Origin: Candolleomyces eurysporus
Lineage: Eukaryota > Basidiomycota > Agaricomycetes > Agaricales > Psathyrellaceae
Direction of reading: 5' to 3'
Assembly (NCBI GenBank): GCA_027579435.1
Contig: JANBPK010001526.1
Coordinates: forward strand, 1 to 43,790
DNA: 43,790 bases
A program made the translations under genes and the position numbers. Below are positions 11,834-20,866 of this stretch, piece after piece; the stretch's first letter is position 1, and each line of letters begins with the position of its first letter. The notes under the pieces were generated by a model, which was not told the DNA's origin, did no database searches, and saw only the letters and a program-made list of their open reading frames with translations.

Positions 11834-12301
11834 ATGGTCAAATACTTGCATACGCTTCTTGCCGTTGTTGCATTTGTCGCTAGCGTTGGAAATGTCGTAG
11901 CGAGCCCAGTCGAAGCCGCCCCCACTAACGAGATACGATGTGAGTAGTAGTTCCACGAAAGAAGGCGAGAAAAGCTAATCACGAGTCTTGTGCGCAGGCC
12001 TTGATAAGGAGGTAGGCAAATAGATATCTCTCTTGAGGCGCGTTGGAAAAAAGTCTTAAATCTATGCGATGTCTACTCCGCAGAACACGCCATGTGAGTA
12101 AACCTATAGTCCTAGACACAAATGTCCGTGAATTGACGTACGTTACTCTCCAGGCCCAGCTGGTTACACCTGCTGTGGACCTATTTTCGTGGATATCGGT
12201 GGAGTGTGCGTATCCTCCTCTTACTAAACATCCAGATGGCAATTCTGAATCACTTTTCAAGTTGCCGCCTCCTTGGGCCAGACGAGGTCTGCCTCTTCTG
12301 A
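11834..12301 (+). CDS. Small secreted cysteine-rich protein SSP1
   Basis: Five exons: 11834-11939, 11998-12011 (14 nt), 12084-12093 (10 nt), 12154-12205 and 12262-12301; 222 nt, 73 aa, all GT-AG and in phase. A signal peptide (MVKYLHTLLAVVAFVAS...) is followed by a short Ala/Pro/Glu spacer (SPVEAAPT) and a mature domain with Cys at 36, 44, 50, 51, 62 and 71, i.e. C-x7-C-x5-CC-x10-C-x8-C, with the core YTCCGPIFVDIGGVC. The product should be exported and disulfide-rich. The last exon was fixed by comparison with SSP2 and SSP4: the acceptor TTTTCAAG gives VCRLLGPDEVC then stop. The TATA-like box is altered (TACAAAAG, 11725-11732) relative to SSP2. The family is unnamed to my knowledge; an effector, antimicrobial or cell-wall role is only a guess. 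Confidence 0.85.
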
Positions 12302-12452
12302 AGTTCACATACGGGGCCAGCTGCTGTTCGTCCTCTGAATGCTACAGCACAGCGGTCGAAGTGAAGAAATGGTGCTGAACCGTTGGATAAGCAGACCGAA
12401 GAGTATGAATATGCAAACCAGTATCGTATATGCTTAATCCCACGCCGGTTGT

Positions 12453-12545
12453 TCATGTCATGATAGCGTCGACTTCCGCACTTGGTTTCGAGGACGACCC
12501 ATTCGTCGCTTTTTGTTCTCTCTTCCGAACCAGCTGCTCGCCCCA
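12453..12545 (-). pseudogene. BUD20 3'-end fragment in unit 1
   Basis: The minus strand encodes the last ~30 codons of a BUD20-like protein (EQLVRKREQKATNGSSSK, then VDAIMT and stop), matching the end of the intact gene at 15314 ([25 protein letters not shown]). The zinc finger and all upstream exons are absent. Similarity also continues past the stop into the shared intergenic sequence, showing that a segment, not an mRNA, was copied. Confidence 0.8.
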
Positions 12546-12825
12546 ACGGCGATTGCTATGAGATAATCCAAGGAAGCATGCAGATGAAACGTTGGAGTGG
12601 CAGAAGTTTTTGAACCTGGGCGAGCTGTACTGAACATCAGTTTCTCGATCCATNGTAGATGCATCTTGTCTCGAAATAGGAGAAGCGAGACTTCGGGACG
12701 ACGACCTGATAGAAAAATGAATGGACCTCAGATTGTGGAACAGATCTGTAGCTACATAGTAGACAAATGAACAAACTAACGTAGATGAGCGATACGTAAA
12801 CGGCGAGGTGAAATAAAGCGATACA

Positions 12826-12854
12826 CCCTCAGATCTGCNNNGCAGATCTGAGGG
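12826..12854. repeat. Perfect 13-bp palindrome around NNN
   Basis: CCCTCAGATCTGC (12826-12838) is followed by NNN and then its exact reverse complement (12842-12854). It lies in the unique spacer between array units 1 and 2 (about 12665-12960), which also has single N at 12874 and 12920. It may be a real hairpin or a join made over an inverted repeat. Confidence 0.85.
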
Positions 12855-13239
12855 ACGGCTGACTAGGCGAGACNAGATATAAAGTAACGATCGGGCTGAC
12901 AAAGAGCAAACAAGCTGTANTGTAAAGTACAAGTTATAGATAGAAAGAGGCCGTCGATGAGAGCATCGAACGAACACGGAAATGGCTTGAACGTAGCAGG
13001 TCTTTACGTCTGCTTGTACCGCGTGTTATGGTAGAGAAGCCGTCTGAAACAGCTACCCTTGACAAAGGCAAGCCATTTCCGGGCAAAGATCCGTACCAGA
13101 GTGATTTAGATTTGCCTGAGAATGCACCAAATATCTCCATGGCCTCTCGCTATCAGTATCCAAGCACATGGGTTGCGGGGAACCGGGGACGGCGGGGAGG
13201 CTTCACCATAGTTAACGTTAGCGCTGCTGAACTGAAATC

Positions 13240-13247
13240 TATAAAAG
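13240..13247 (+). promoter_or_regulatory. TATA box of SSP2
   Basis: TATAAAAG lies about 100 nt before the SSP2 start codon. The aligned position of SSP1 reads TACAAAAG and that of the dead SSP3 reads AATAAAAG, so only SSP2 keeps a canonical box. Confidence 0.65.
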
Positions 13248-13347
13248 CCTTACCATCTCTCCCTCTGATTCTCAACAGCGGGTTCTCTTTCAGCCCTCTT
13301 CTCTACTGTCCAGTCCCAGGAATCCTCGCAGGCGTCCAATCGAAACC

Positions 13348-13818
13348 ATGGTCAAATACTTGCATACGCTTCTTGCCGTTGTCGCATTTGTCGCTAGCGT
13401 TGGAAATGTCGTAGCGAGCCCAGTCGAAGCCGCCCCGACCGCTGAGACGCGATGTGAGTAGTTATTTCATGAGAGAAGGCTAGACAAGTTAATAACAAAT
13501 CGTGTTCGCAGGTGCCGGTTCACAGGTAGGCTGATAGACTTCTCTCTTGAGTCGCGTTGGAAAGAAGTCTAAAATTTATACAACTTCTATTCCACAGGGC
13601 ACAACCTGTGAGTAACCCCCATAACCCGGAACACGAACACCCTGAATTGACTTACTTTCTTCTCTAGGCCCCCCTGGTTTCACTTGCTGCGGACCCATTT
13701 TCCCGGACATCGGTGGCGTGTACGTATTCTCCTCTTTCTCAAGACGTGACGGTGCGATGCCTAACCGAACTCCCCCAGTTGCCGTCAACTTCAGCCAGGC
13801 CAAGTGTGCGCCTTGTAG
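13348..13818 (+). CDS. Small secreted cysteine-rich protein SSP2
   Basis: Five exons with the same lengths as SSP1: 13348-13453 (106), 13512-13525 (14), 13598-13607 (10), 13668-13719 (52) and 13779-13818 (40); 73 aa. The first 31 residues are identical to SSP1, whereas the mature part differs at 17 of 42 positions. The cysteines are in register (36, 44, 50, 51, 62, 71) and the core reads FTCCGPIFPDIGGVC, ending CRQLQPGQVCAL. Predicted to be secreted after signal peptide cleavage; an Ala/Pro/Glu spacer precedes the first Cys. It faces the truncated BUD20 tail of its own unit. With its TATA box intact it is the best candidate for an expressed array member. Confidence 0.88.
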
Positions 13819-13969
13819 AGAAGTGGTATGGAAATATGCGGTTCACCTCTAATCCATGCTCCCGGATGCTACTACGCGGGGGTCGGAAGGAAGAAAAGGT
13901 GCTGAACCGTTCTGAAGAGTATAAATATGCAGACCAGTATCGTATATGCTTAATCCCATACCATGTTGT

Positions 13970-14066
13970 TCATGTCATGACAGCGTCGAGTTCTGCACTT
14001 GGTTTCGAGAATGACTCTTTCATCGCTCTTCGTTCTCTCTTCCGAGACCAGCTGCTCGCCGCTATG
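13970..14066 (-). pseudogene. BUD20 3'-end fragment in unit 2
   Basis: The minus strand carries the same BUD20 tail as unit 1 (near-identical DNA from the TGA at 13970-13972 up to the GAGCAGCTGG motif around 14045-14055), but with indels that break the frame. No zinc finger is present. It is a duplicated, decayed gene end. Confidence 0.75.
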
Positions 14067-14330
14067 AGATAAGCCAAGGAAGGATACAGATGAAACGTTG
14101 GAGTGGTAAAAAGCTTTTGAACCTGGGCGAGCTGTACGGGTAGTCATCACAAGCCTGAAGAACGAGAAGAATTCAGGGCGAGAATTTTGAATTCATTGTG
14201 TAAGCGATTCACGTTACCAGAGACTTTCAAGCGTATGTATGTGCGTCTATGTTCAGGCTGCTCCTTGAAATGCACGGGGGGATTTCCCACTGAATATCAG
14301 TTTCTCGATCCATGATAGATGCATCGTGCA

Positions 14331-15430
14331 GAGATACCGATGGCGGCGGCGCTGGGTATTTGGCAACATTCCAGAAAATTCCATACGGGCGACATTTCAT
14401 GAACGAGCAACGAAGCAAGACTCAACGGTGCTTACGGTGCGGAGTATAGGAATTTCTTGAACGTGACGTCAGGGTACATCGAAGTAGGCCTGCTTGTCGT
14501 CGAAAACTTGTCTGAACCAGTTATATTTGACGACGCGCCTTGTCCCGATTCATGCCAGGGGAGTTAAGATTTACCTGAAACTGGCCGAATAACCATGACT
14601 TCGCTTTCAGCAGGGAGGCTTCACCATAGATCACGTTAACTGCAGAACTGAAGCCAATAAACATTAACACTGTGGAGCTCAAGCAATAAAAGCCTTACGA
14701 CCTCCGAGTCTCCTTCGAACTCTCAACAATCGCATTCTCTTCTTTCTTTCCTGAAGATACAAACCCGGCCTCCGATCGAAACCGAGTACGATCAAACCTT
14801 TGCACGGGCTGCGATGTGAGTAGAAGTCTCAGGGGGAGCAAGAAATCTAAACTTGTTTTCGCAGGAGCCGATGGCAAATAAATCTCTGCCTTGGAACGTG
14901 GTCAAGAGACTCAAAATCACCACAATAACGTTCCTACAGCGCACTCTTTGTGAGTAATGCACACGAACACGAAGGCGTGAAAATTGACGTACAGTCCCTC
15001 GGCCCCCCGAATGATATTTGCTGTGGACCCATTTACCCCGATATTGGTAGCGTGTGCGTATCTTCCTCTTGATAAAGATCCCAGCTATAAAGTCTAAACA
15101 ATTCCCGAATTGCCATTTCTCAGGCCAAAGAAGTATGCGCCGTGCGAAGAGGTAACATTCGGGATCGGCTACTGTTCATACCCCTGGATGCTACAACGAT
15201 GTGGGTATAGGTGAAGGTGGGGGGAAATACCGGGGAGAAGCGCGAACAATGGGGAAGAATTAATAGTATACAGATGCCATCCAGTATCGTACATGCCGAA
15301 TGCAATAGCGGGTTCATGACATGATAGCGTCGACTGCCGCGGGTGGTATCGAGGACGAGGCTGCCGTCGCTCTTTTGTTCTCCCTTCCAAGGCCAGCTGC
15401 TCGTTCCGACTCTTCGATTGTATAGGCAGG
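14331..15430 (+). repeat. Tandem array unit 3 (dead SSP3 plus intact BUD20 end)
   Basis: Its head matches the head of unit 1, followed by a diverged promoter region and the SSP3 relic. It ends in the 3' exon of the one complete BUD20 gene, so this is probably the ancestral SSP-BUD20 convergent pair from which the other units were copied. Confidence 0.65.
14784..15160 (+). pseudogene. SSP3, decayed small secreted protein gene
   Basis: Aligned with SSP1 and SSP2, the sequence ATCGAAACC before the start is kept but the ATG is replaced by GAG at 14784-14786, and nearly the whole signal peptide region is deleted. The 10-nt exon is still visible (14940-14949, followed by GTGAGT). The exon for the cysteine core survives (about 15001-15051, ICCGPIYPDIGSV) but its acceptor AG has become CG. 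The last acceptor is AA instead of AG, and the final exon is out of frame. Several independent lesions make this a relic. Confidence 0.85.
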
Positions 15431-15879
15431 CTCCTTGAGCTCTTTCAGCCTACGTTTATGGACCTTGCTCTTCCAGTGAGATTTGAGAGCGTTATCTGTC
15501 TCGTAGTATCTGTGTAAGGGAAAGATAGTGTCAGCGTCCGGCCACGGCTAGCGGAGATCCTGCGGCGCACTTTGCACATTCTACACAGTAATGCTGACCC
15601 AATCCTGGCAGATCATAGTCGATAGACTGGGCCTCAAGGGCTGCTCGATGCTAAATAATGGATATAAGCCTGTATTTTGTCTTCATAAGAGGTACCACAC
15701 CAACTTTTGGGTCTAAATCTATAAGTTGGATTTGATCTAGGTCTCGGGTCCTTGCCTGGTATTTCATGAGATAAATAGTCAATTATACCGGGCTAATATG
15801 ACCACCTCACTCTGGTTCTGGCAGCCCTGTGTACGTCCCGCCTCGCATGGTGGGCCCTTGAGCGTCGTAGGCGGCCCAT
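15314..15879 (-). CDS. BUD20: BUD20/ZNF593-type C2H2 zinc-finger protein
   Basis: Four exons: 15879-15811, 15755-15705, 15650-15571 and 15509-15314; 396 nt, 131 aa, phases consistent. The protein starts with an Arg/His-rich segment ([14 protein letters not shown]), then RTRDLDQIQ, the hallmark [15 protein letters not shown], a zinc finger C-x2-C-x12-H-x5-H (Cys62, Cys65, His78, His84) and [20 protein letters not shown], ending in a Ser/Ala-rich tail. In yeast, Bud20 is a shuttling factor needed for export of pre-60S ribosomal particles; this role is inferred from family membership. The length is close to that of human ZNF593 and yeast Bud20. It is convergent with the SSP array, and its last exon is the source of the truncated tails in units 1 and 2. 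Confidence 0.93.
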
Positions 15880-16400
15880 GGTCAGGAAATTTAATGGTGA
15901 ACGTTCGGAATCGAAGACGTTTCGGGAGCGAAAAATTGGGCCGTAATTGCACGTGTTTGCATTCGTGGCTTCCGCCAAGCATGGCTCCACAGGCGTCCAT
16001 TGAGCTTTGTTAGCCCCACCCCATTTACAGTTCACCGTTGCCACCACTCCTCAGCGCTCATTCCAGATATTCGGAAGCCCATGGTACACCTAGGAAATAT
16101 GGTATCGATGATCGATTACGCCCAACAACAAAATTATTCCCCACCGCTTCACCCTCGGGCGCTCTTCTCGCAATGTTTCAGTGCTCCTCGCAATTATCGG
16201 TAATCCGGGAGATTGCAATGTTCTGATATGAAAGGGGCTACAGTAAAGTCTGTTCTGCGACTGCACCTCCTTTCCCCTTTCCCTCTCGTTATGTCAATCT
16301 CTCCCTACGAAGGGCTCCGGCCATCTTTCTGCATCCTTACCCTCGGCTTACAGTAAGTTGAATCACTGTCCTCGTCGCAAGCAACCCACACTACAGGCAT
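15880..16400. other. BUD20 upstream region
   Basis: No gene recognised. The sequence between about 16240 and 16340 is pyrimidine-rich on plus. It should contain the BUD20 promoter. Confidence 0.4.
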
Positions 16401-16757
16401 GGCTGAATTTGGTCAAGGAACAACTGTTCCCACAAATGGTCTCCCAAATTTTGAATCAATTATTTGATATAGTAGAAAGCTAAATGATGATATAAATTTT
16501 AAACATTTCAAACCATTTGTGCTTGGAAAAAATGTGGTTGGACTTATTTTGAATTTGGGACTCTATTTGTTCCAGAACTGCCCAATGACCTGCCAAGAAA
16601 AGGGATTCAGTCTGGCATAATATTCAAAACATGTTCAAACCATTTCCTCCAGGACTGAATTGTGGGCAAAATTTTGAATATGGGCAAGGATTCTGTCAGC
16701 AAAATAACTCAGTCCTGTCTATAAAAATTTTGTCTTGATTTGTGAGACCATTCAGCC
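16401..16757. repeat. AT-rich element with short terminal inverted repeats
   Basis: A ~357-nt stretch clearly richer in A+T than its flanks, bounded by GGCTGAAT (16401) and ATTCAGCC (16750-16757). Inside, CTCCCAAATTTTGAATCAA (about 16441-16460) is partly complementary to a TTATTTTGAATTTGGGACT stretch near 16533-16552, and a TTCAAACCATTT motif occurs twice as a direct repeat. This is compatible with a small non-autonomous DNA element, but no target-site duplication is evident. Confidence 0.35.
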
Positions 16758-18204
16758 TCTGACCTTATAAATCCTTCCCTGTAGTGCCAGCCCTTGTCCA
16801 GACGATAGCTACAGACCCGAATTCCGCGCATTGCCAACAATGCTCTTTCACCGCCTGGTGTGCTGGGAGAGAAACCGTATTTCCCGTATTGTACGTTCCA
16901 ATGCATGTTGAATGCCGTCAGACTCGCCTTACAGCTGTCCGCTAGAAGGACTTCGAGGGTACGAGCCATATTTGATCGCTTGGCAGGCTGGAAACGTTGC
17001 GCATATTTGGGATGGGAACGGGATGGTGGTAAAGCTGCGAGATTTATCCGACTGGGAGGCGAACGATCGGGGAAAACATCTTTCCAAAGTGGTGGGACTG
17101 TTGAGATCATTGGTGCGCCGGGCGGTTATATGGGACGCCCCAGGAGCTTGTTGCATGCGGTCCATTTTTCGAAACACCAACTCCGCCATACGCATAGCTA
17201 TCCTTCGCGTAAACACGGCGGGCGACGGGTTCCTTTGCATTTCTGCTGACCTGTTCTGAAATCTGTGATGTTAGACTGCGTTGTATTCTACAGTTGGAAG
17301 GGATTCACCACCATAGTTTGCAATTGCAAATCCCACAAACTATCTATCAATTGCTATACGGTCTCTTTGATATGGGCCTCAGTATTTAATGTTAGGTGGC
17401 CGGGTCCTATCGCACATGGCACCTCGTCTGTAAATTGAGGGGATCTGGAGAACTTTTCTGCGAAGGAACGTCCGAGTTCTTATATATGACTCAGTCCCAA
17501 GCTGTCAGTAATTCAGTGCTTACCAGATTGGAGGATAGCAACTAGAGAAGGGCCATGAGATGAAAACCTAGCGTGAATGGTGAGTCAAGTGAATCTTATC
17601 TTCGACCACAATCGATGCTTGACCGCAAACTGTGCGAACATGGTTATCTCCCTCACCCCTTGAAGTCATCGGGGCTGACCTAGGGAGAAGCCTTCAACCA
17701 GGAGAATCATCGCATACTAATCGCAAATATCTTGGATACCGAATGTGGCGACAAGGGAGTAGCGACGTTGACACATTACGGGTCACCTTTCTTCACAAAC
17801 TCGAGAACGCTTCGGTCACTAAAACGAAATGTGGGACAAATAGAGACAAAGCGATGCCTCAGCCAACAGAGACGAAGCCATTGAAAAGGACAAGGGGTCT
17901 ATTCCGTCCAGTCACGGTAGTGCAATCAGTCGGCGTAAGACTACTTATGTCTTCTTTGGCTCTTAGGAACACGCTTTGCGACAGATTGAGGAGAGGCAGG
18001 ATTTCGAGCTCGTGTTTTTTCTCTCCGTTGAGTCTTTCATCCCTGGTATGGGATGTACAGTCGGTTCGTGAAGATACATTGTTCTATGTGAGGAATTGAA
18101 AGGTGCACATTAAGCAGTAGGTAACCCGGACTACTACATCAAACAAGCAGAGAAAACCTGTAGAGATAGAAGTCTTGGTTCTCTGAACCATCGTCACGCT
18201 GCAT
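16758..18204. other. No confident gene
   Basis: A plus-strand frame at 16912-17259 contains a protein-like stretch (YLIAWQAGNVAHIWDGNGM, KLRDLSDWEANDRGKHL) but no family was recognised, no start context supports it and the minus strand is also open. The rest, including 17260-18204, shows only short frames. Confidence 0.35.
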
Positions 18205-19161
18205 TCAGGATAGTTTGAATGTCAGAATTTTGACACAATACTTCATCTCGTTGCCTGACGGATGATGGTCAAAAGTACGGGCCGCGGCACTTGTTGTGAA
18301 CGTTGTAGGACCCATCCACTCCCAATCCTTCACTTCATCGTCGAATGCCAAGCGCTGTCCATCCATCCTCGGCCACTTCCACATGTCCTTATTATCCGCA
18401 ATCATCTTTACTTGCTGTTTGAGTTGATCCTTCTTTGATTCGATGGTTTCGAGCTCAAGAAGGAAGATCTTGCAGCTATTGGGTAGGAAGCCCGGGGAAT
18501 TTTTCCCTGGAGCGATGGTAAGCTTCAAGGCTTGGTTCTCCTCCCACCACCACCAATCGGTATATCGAATCGTGAGTTGGACAACCTTGGGCTGGAGCGA
18601 TGGAACCCTGTCGAAGAACGATTTGAAGGTTTCGGATTGGCAAGCGTACATTTGGCTCAAAAATTCCACCTTGGTGATCTTCGACCAATGCTCGTCTCTG
18701 AACGCCTGCGTACGCAGACTTTGAAGGGGATGGTTTCTCTCTTCTCTACGAAGGGCGCCAGCTGCGGTTGAATCTTCAATATCAGAAGGCATAGCAATGG
18801 TGTGTGTCGAGGACTTACATAGCCTTTGTCTGTAATTGCGCGGTCGCCTAAGATAGTCACCCCACCAGAAAGCTTCCTCGGTGTTGCCGCTCGTGGGATC
18901 CCAAATCAGGTCCTTGGCTTCGATGTACGCCCGTTTGCACATTCTGAGCAGCCTTAAATCGTTCATCTTGGGTGCTGTGTGCCCCGGACGATAGTAATAG
19001 CTCTGAAATGAGTATGGGTCATTGGGATCTGGGAACGACGCCAACACAAGAGCGTAGATCGCCAATCGGATCTCGACTGGGAAGGCCATGTAGAGAGGAG
19101 ACTGATATTGCGGATTGACTTGAGAGAAATCCAAGGTTTGTACTGCCATATCGGGAGCCAT
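18205..19161 (-). CDS. 2EXR-like protein, copy E (intact)
   Basis: Best preserved family member. Start chosen at 19161 because MAPDMAVQTLDFSQVN aligns with the N-termini of copies A and C; an in-frame ATG at 19284 would add 41 unconserved residues. The 2EXR-like motif LYMAFPVEIRLAIYALVLAS is near residues 22-41, then SYYYRPGHTAP, LLRMCKRAYIEAKDLIW, EEAFWWG, LQSLRTQAF, IRYTDWWWW, DWEWMGP and KILTFKLS. The frame is open throughout, but 18762-18818 is very probably a 57-nt intron (GTAAGT...CGCAG, phase 1) at the position of the intron in copies A and C. Spliced, the protein has 299 aa. Function unknown. Confidence 0.85.
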   Translation of the reverse strand: MAPDMAVQTLDFSQVNPQYQSPLYMAFPVEIRLAIYALVLASFPDPNDPYSFQSYYYRPGHTAPKMNDLRLLRMCKRAYIEAKDLIWDPTSGNTEEAFWWGDYLRRPRNYRQRLCKSSTHTIAMPSDIEDSTAAGALRREERNHPLQSLRTQAFRDEHWSKITKVEFLSQMYACQSETFKSFFDRVPSLQPKVVQLTIRYTDWWWWEENQALKLTIAPGKNSPGFLPNSCKIFLLELETIESKKDQLKQQVKMIADNKDMWKWPRMDGQRLAFDDEVKDWEWMGPTTFTTSAAARTFDHHPSGNEMKYCVKILTFKLS

Positions 19162-19451
19162 GGTGTCTCGTTGGGTCTGAGTGCGCCGAGTCGGGGTCGA
19201 CGTTGAACGTTGACAGTCAACTTGAGAGTCGAGAGGCGACACTTTATGGGACGGAATCTCCGGTTCTCGGGACTCGCGATGCATCCTGTGACTCGTGTTG
19301 CGAGTCAGTGTTGTGATAATGATGGAAGACCGTGAGCCTGCAGACTCCGGATCAGCGAAATCGGCGCTTCACATTACAAATTAGTTCTATTGATAACAGC
19401 GTTTGAAAACCGATAACAGTGCGGTACAGTACAAGGGTCTTTGAAATTGTA

Positions 19452-20866
19452 TTATACTCTATAGCTCTCCACTGAGTCCTTCCTCAGATTAGCGTCGTCT
19501 AGCGTATGCATAGGATGTTCTTCTGTAGGCGCATGGGTGCTATTAACCTCGACGCTCGATGGAATGCCGACTGAAAGTTGATCTGGGAAGACCATTTGGC
19601 CGGTAGTTATCCCGCTACGAGACCAGCTTCGTTGACTCTCTATCTTTGCCCAATGGATCCGTATGGTCATCAGCACAAAGACGATTCCTAAACGCGTGAT
19701 GGTTAGCCAATTGGACTAGGTGAAAGGATTGGGTAGTAGAAAAGACCGACCAATACTAGGGATGAGTGTGGCGTGCAGAATCACTTGGGCAGGGTGACAT
19801 GCAAGGTTCAGAATAAAAAGAATAAGAACATGAAGTGTATAAATCAGAGCGCTTTCGATGATAATTCGATTAAGGGTTGGCAAATGCATTGGGCTTGACG
19901 ACTGGGGCAAGCCGCATGCTCGCGACTCCCTGTGCTGATACCATATTCGATAGGCTATTAGTCCAGTCGTCAAAATGTTTTGAGTCAAATTGACGGGGTA
20001 GACCATGCGAATGGTGATGAGGGTTAGATTGAGCGAGATTGATCCAGGTTTTGTGAAGCCTCGGAAGCCGATAATGTTAATCACTAGGCCATGAAGAGTC
20101 GTTAAGGTTTGGAAAAGAGCTGCAGATGACAAGATGATGGACCCACCAATGCTCACGACAAGCAGCAGGATAGGTACAGCAACGACAGTAAACCTTCGAC
20201 CCCAGATGACAAAGCAACGATAAATCTGGCGGCGGGTATGTCAATTCAAGTCGACGATGGTAGCTTAGGGTCGCTCACCACCAGAAGGTCCGCATTCCAA
20301 ACCAGAAAGCTGACGACGAAAGTGTACGCTCCGTTGTCCCACTTGGCAAAGTCGTGATAGTAACTAACCGGCATCGCTGGTGAGCCGACCCCGAGGGCAN
20401 TATGCCCGGATCCCGCGATAGAGGTTGATAACTTGTGGAGGCAAAGTCAGACGGCGACATATGATATAACGGGCTGACGACTGACAAGTGTAAGTGCTAA
20501 TCAAGCTGAACATGAAAATGGTCGATCCGAAGAAAATCTGCAAAAGAAGATGAGCCCGTGCAGAAAGCAGTAGAGATAGAGCTTTTACATACCGCGGAGA
20601 AGCCACCACCATTCTTTCTATTCCTTAAAGCAATGTAAACAGCAGCTGCGAATAATATGACATAGATTCCTGTTCAGTATATCAGTTGCTTGTTTCTTCC
20701 CCCTAGCAAACTGACTACTCGACCATAGAGCATTGACTATCGTTCAAAGCATCAGTAGACCATAATACAACCTCATGGATTCACAAGTCACCTGAAGCCA
20801 AAGCCCAACAAGCATGAATATCTGTTCGTCAATCGAGTCATCTTGCCAAGTCCATATCTTCGCCAT
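19452..20866 (-). CDS. Seven-helix membrane protein, paralogue 1
   Basis: Multi-exon gene starting MAKIWTWQDDSIDEQIFMLV (exon 1 20866-20792). Later exons encode IYVILFAAAVYIALRNRKN, then IFFGSTIFMFSLISTYTCQ, INLYRGIRAYALGVG, PVSYYHDFAKWDNG, LVWNADLLV, IYRCFVIWGRRFTVV, the long helical stretch 20156-19716 (QNILTTGLIAYRIWYQHRES, IIIESALIYTLHVLILFILN, HPAQVILHATLIPSIG) and a hydrophilic tail ending ESYRV. Seven hydrophobic segments can be counted. The order of motifs (IYRCFxxW, LTTGLIAYRIW, IIESALIYTL) is that of a widespread Agaricomycete family of receptor-like membrane proteins with no agreed name. The N at 20400 adds one base: removing it restores GIRAYALG. Tandem paralogue at 22.7-24.1 kb. 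Confidence 0.8.

Larger units (their letters stand above)
11300..12664 (+). repeat. Tandem array unit 1 (SSP1 plus BUD20 3' fragment)
   Basis: The unit contains a promoter region, the SSP1 gene on plus and a truncated BUD20 tail on minus. Its head (about 11300-11470) matches the head of unit 3 (about 14335-14470). From about 11453 it is closely similar to unit 2 starting near 12976, including the region upstream of the SSP start codon. The tail motif ATCAGTTTCTCGATCCAT recurs near 14297-14314. Confidence 0.8.
12970..14330 (+). repeat. Tandem array unit 2 (SSP2 plus BUD20 3' fragment)
   Basis: Closely similar to unit 1 from the GAACACGGAAAT motif (about 12974) through the SSP gene and the BUD20 tail to the ATCAGTTTCTCGATCCAT motif near 14297. 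The head present in units 1 and 3 is missing, so its left breakpoint lies inside the unit. Confidence 0.8.

Noticed and set aside
11440..11982. Minus-strand open frame of 180 codons
   Set aside because: It is antisense to the SSP1 promoter and first exon; its frame is not conserved in unit 2 and no domain is present.
12302..12378. Alternative C-terminus for SSP1 rich in Cys and ending KKWC at 12378
   Set aside because: The acceptor at 12260-12261 gives VCRLLGPDEVC then stop, a 40-nt last exon identical in length and cysteine spacing to SSP2 and SSP4; the alternative frame is not kept in SSP2.
16709..17259. Overlapping open frames on both strands around 16.7-17.3 kb
   Set aside because: Protein-like in places but no family, start context or splice model; kept only as a note in the region description.
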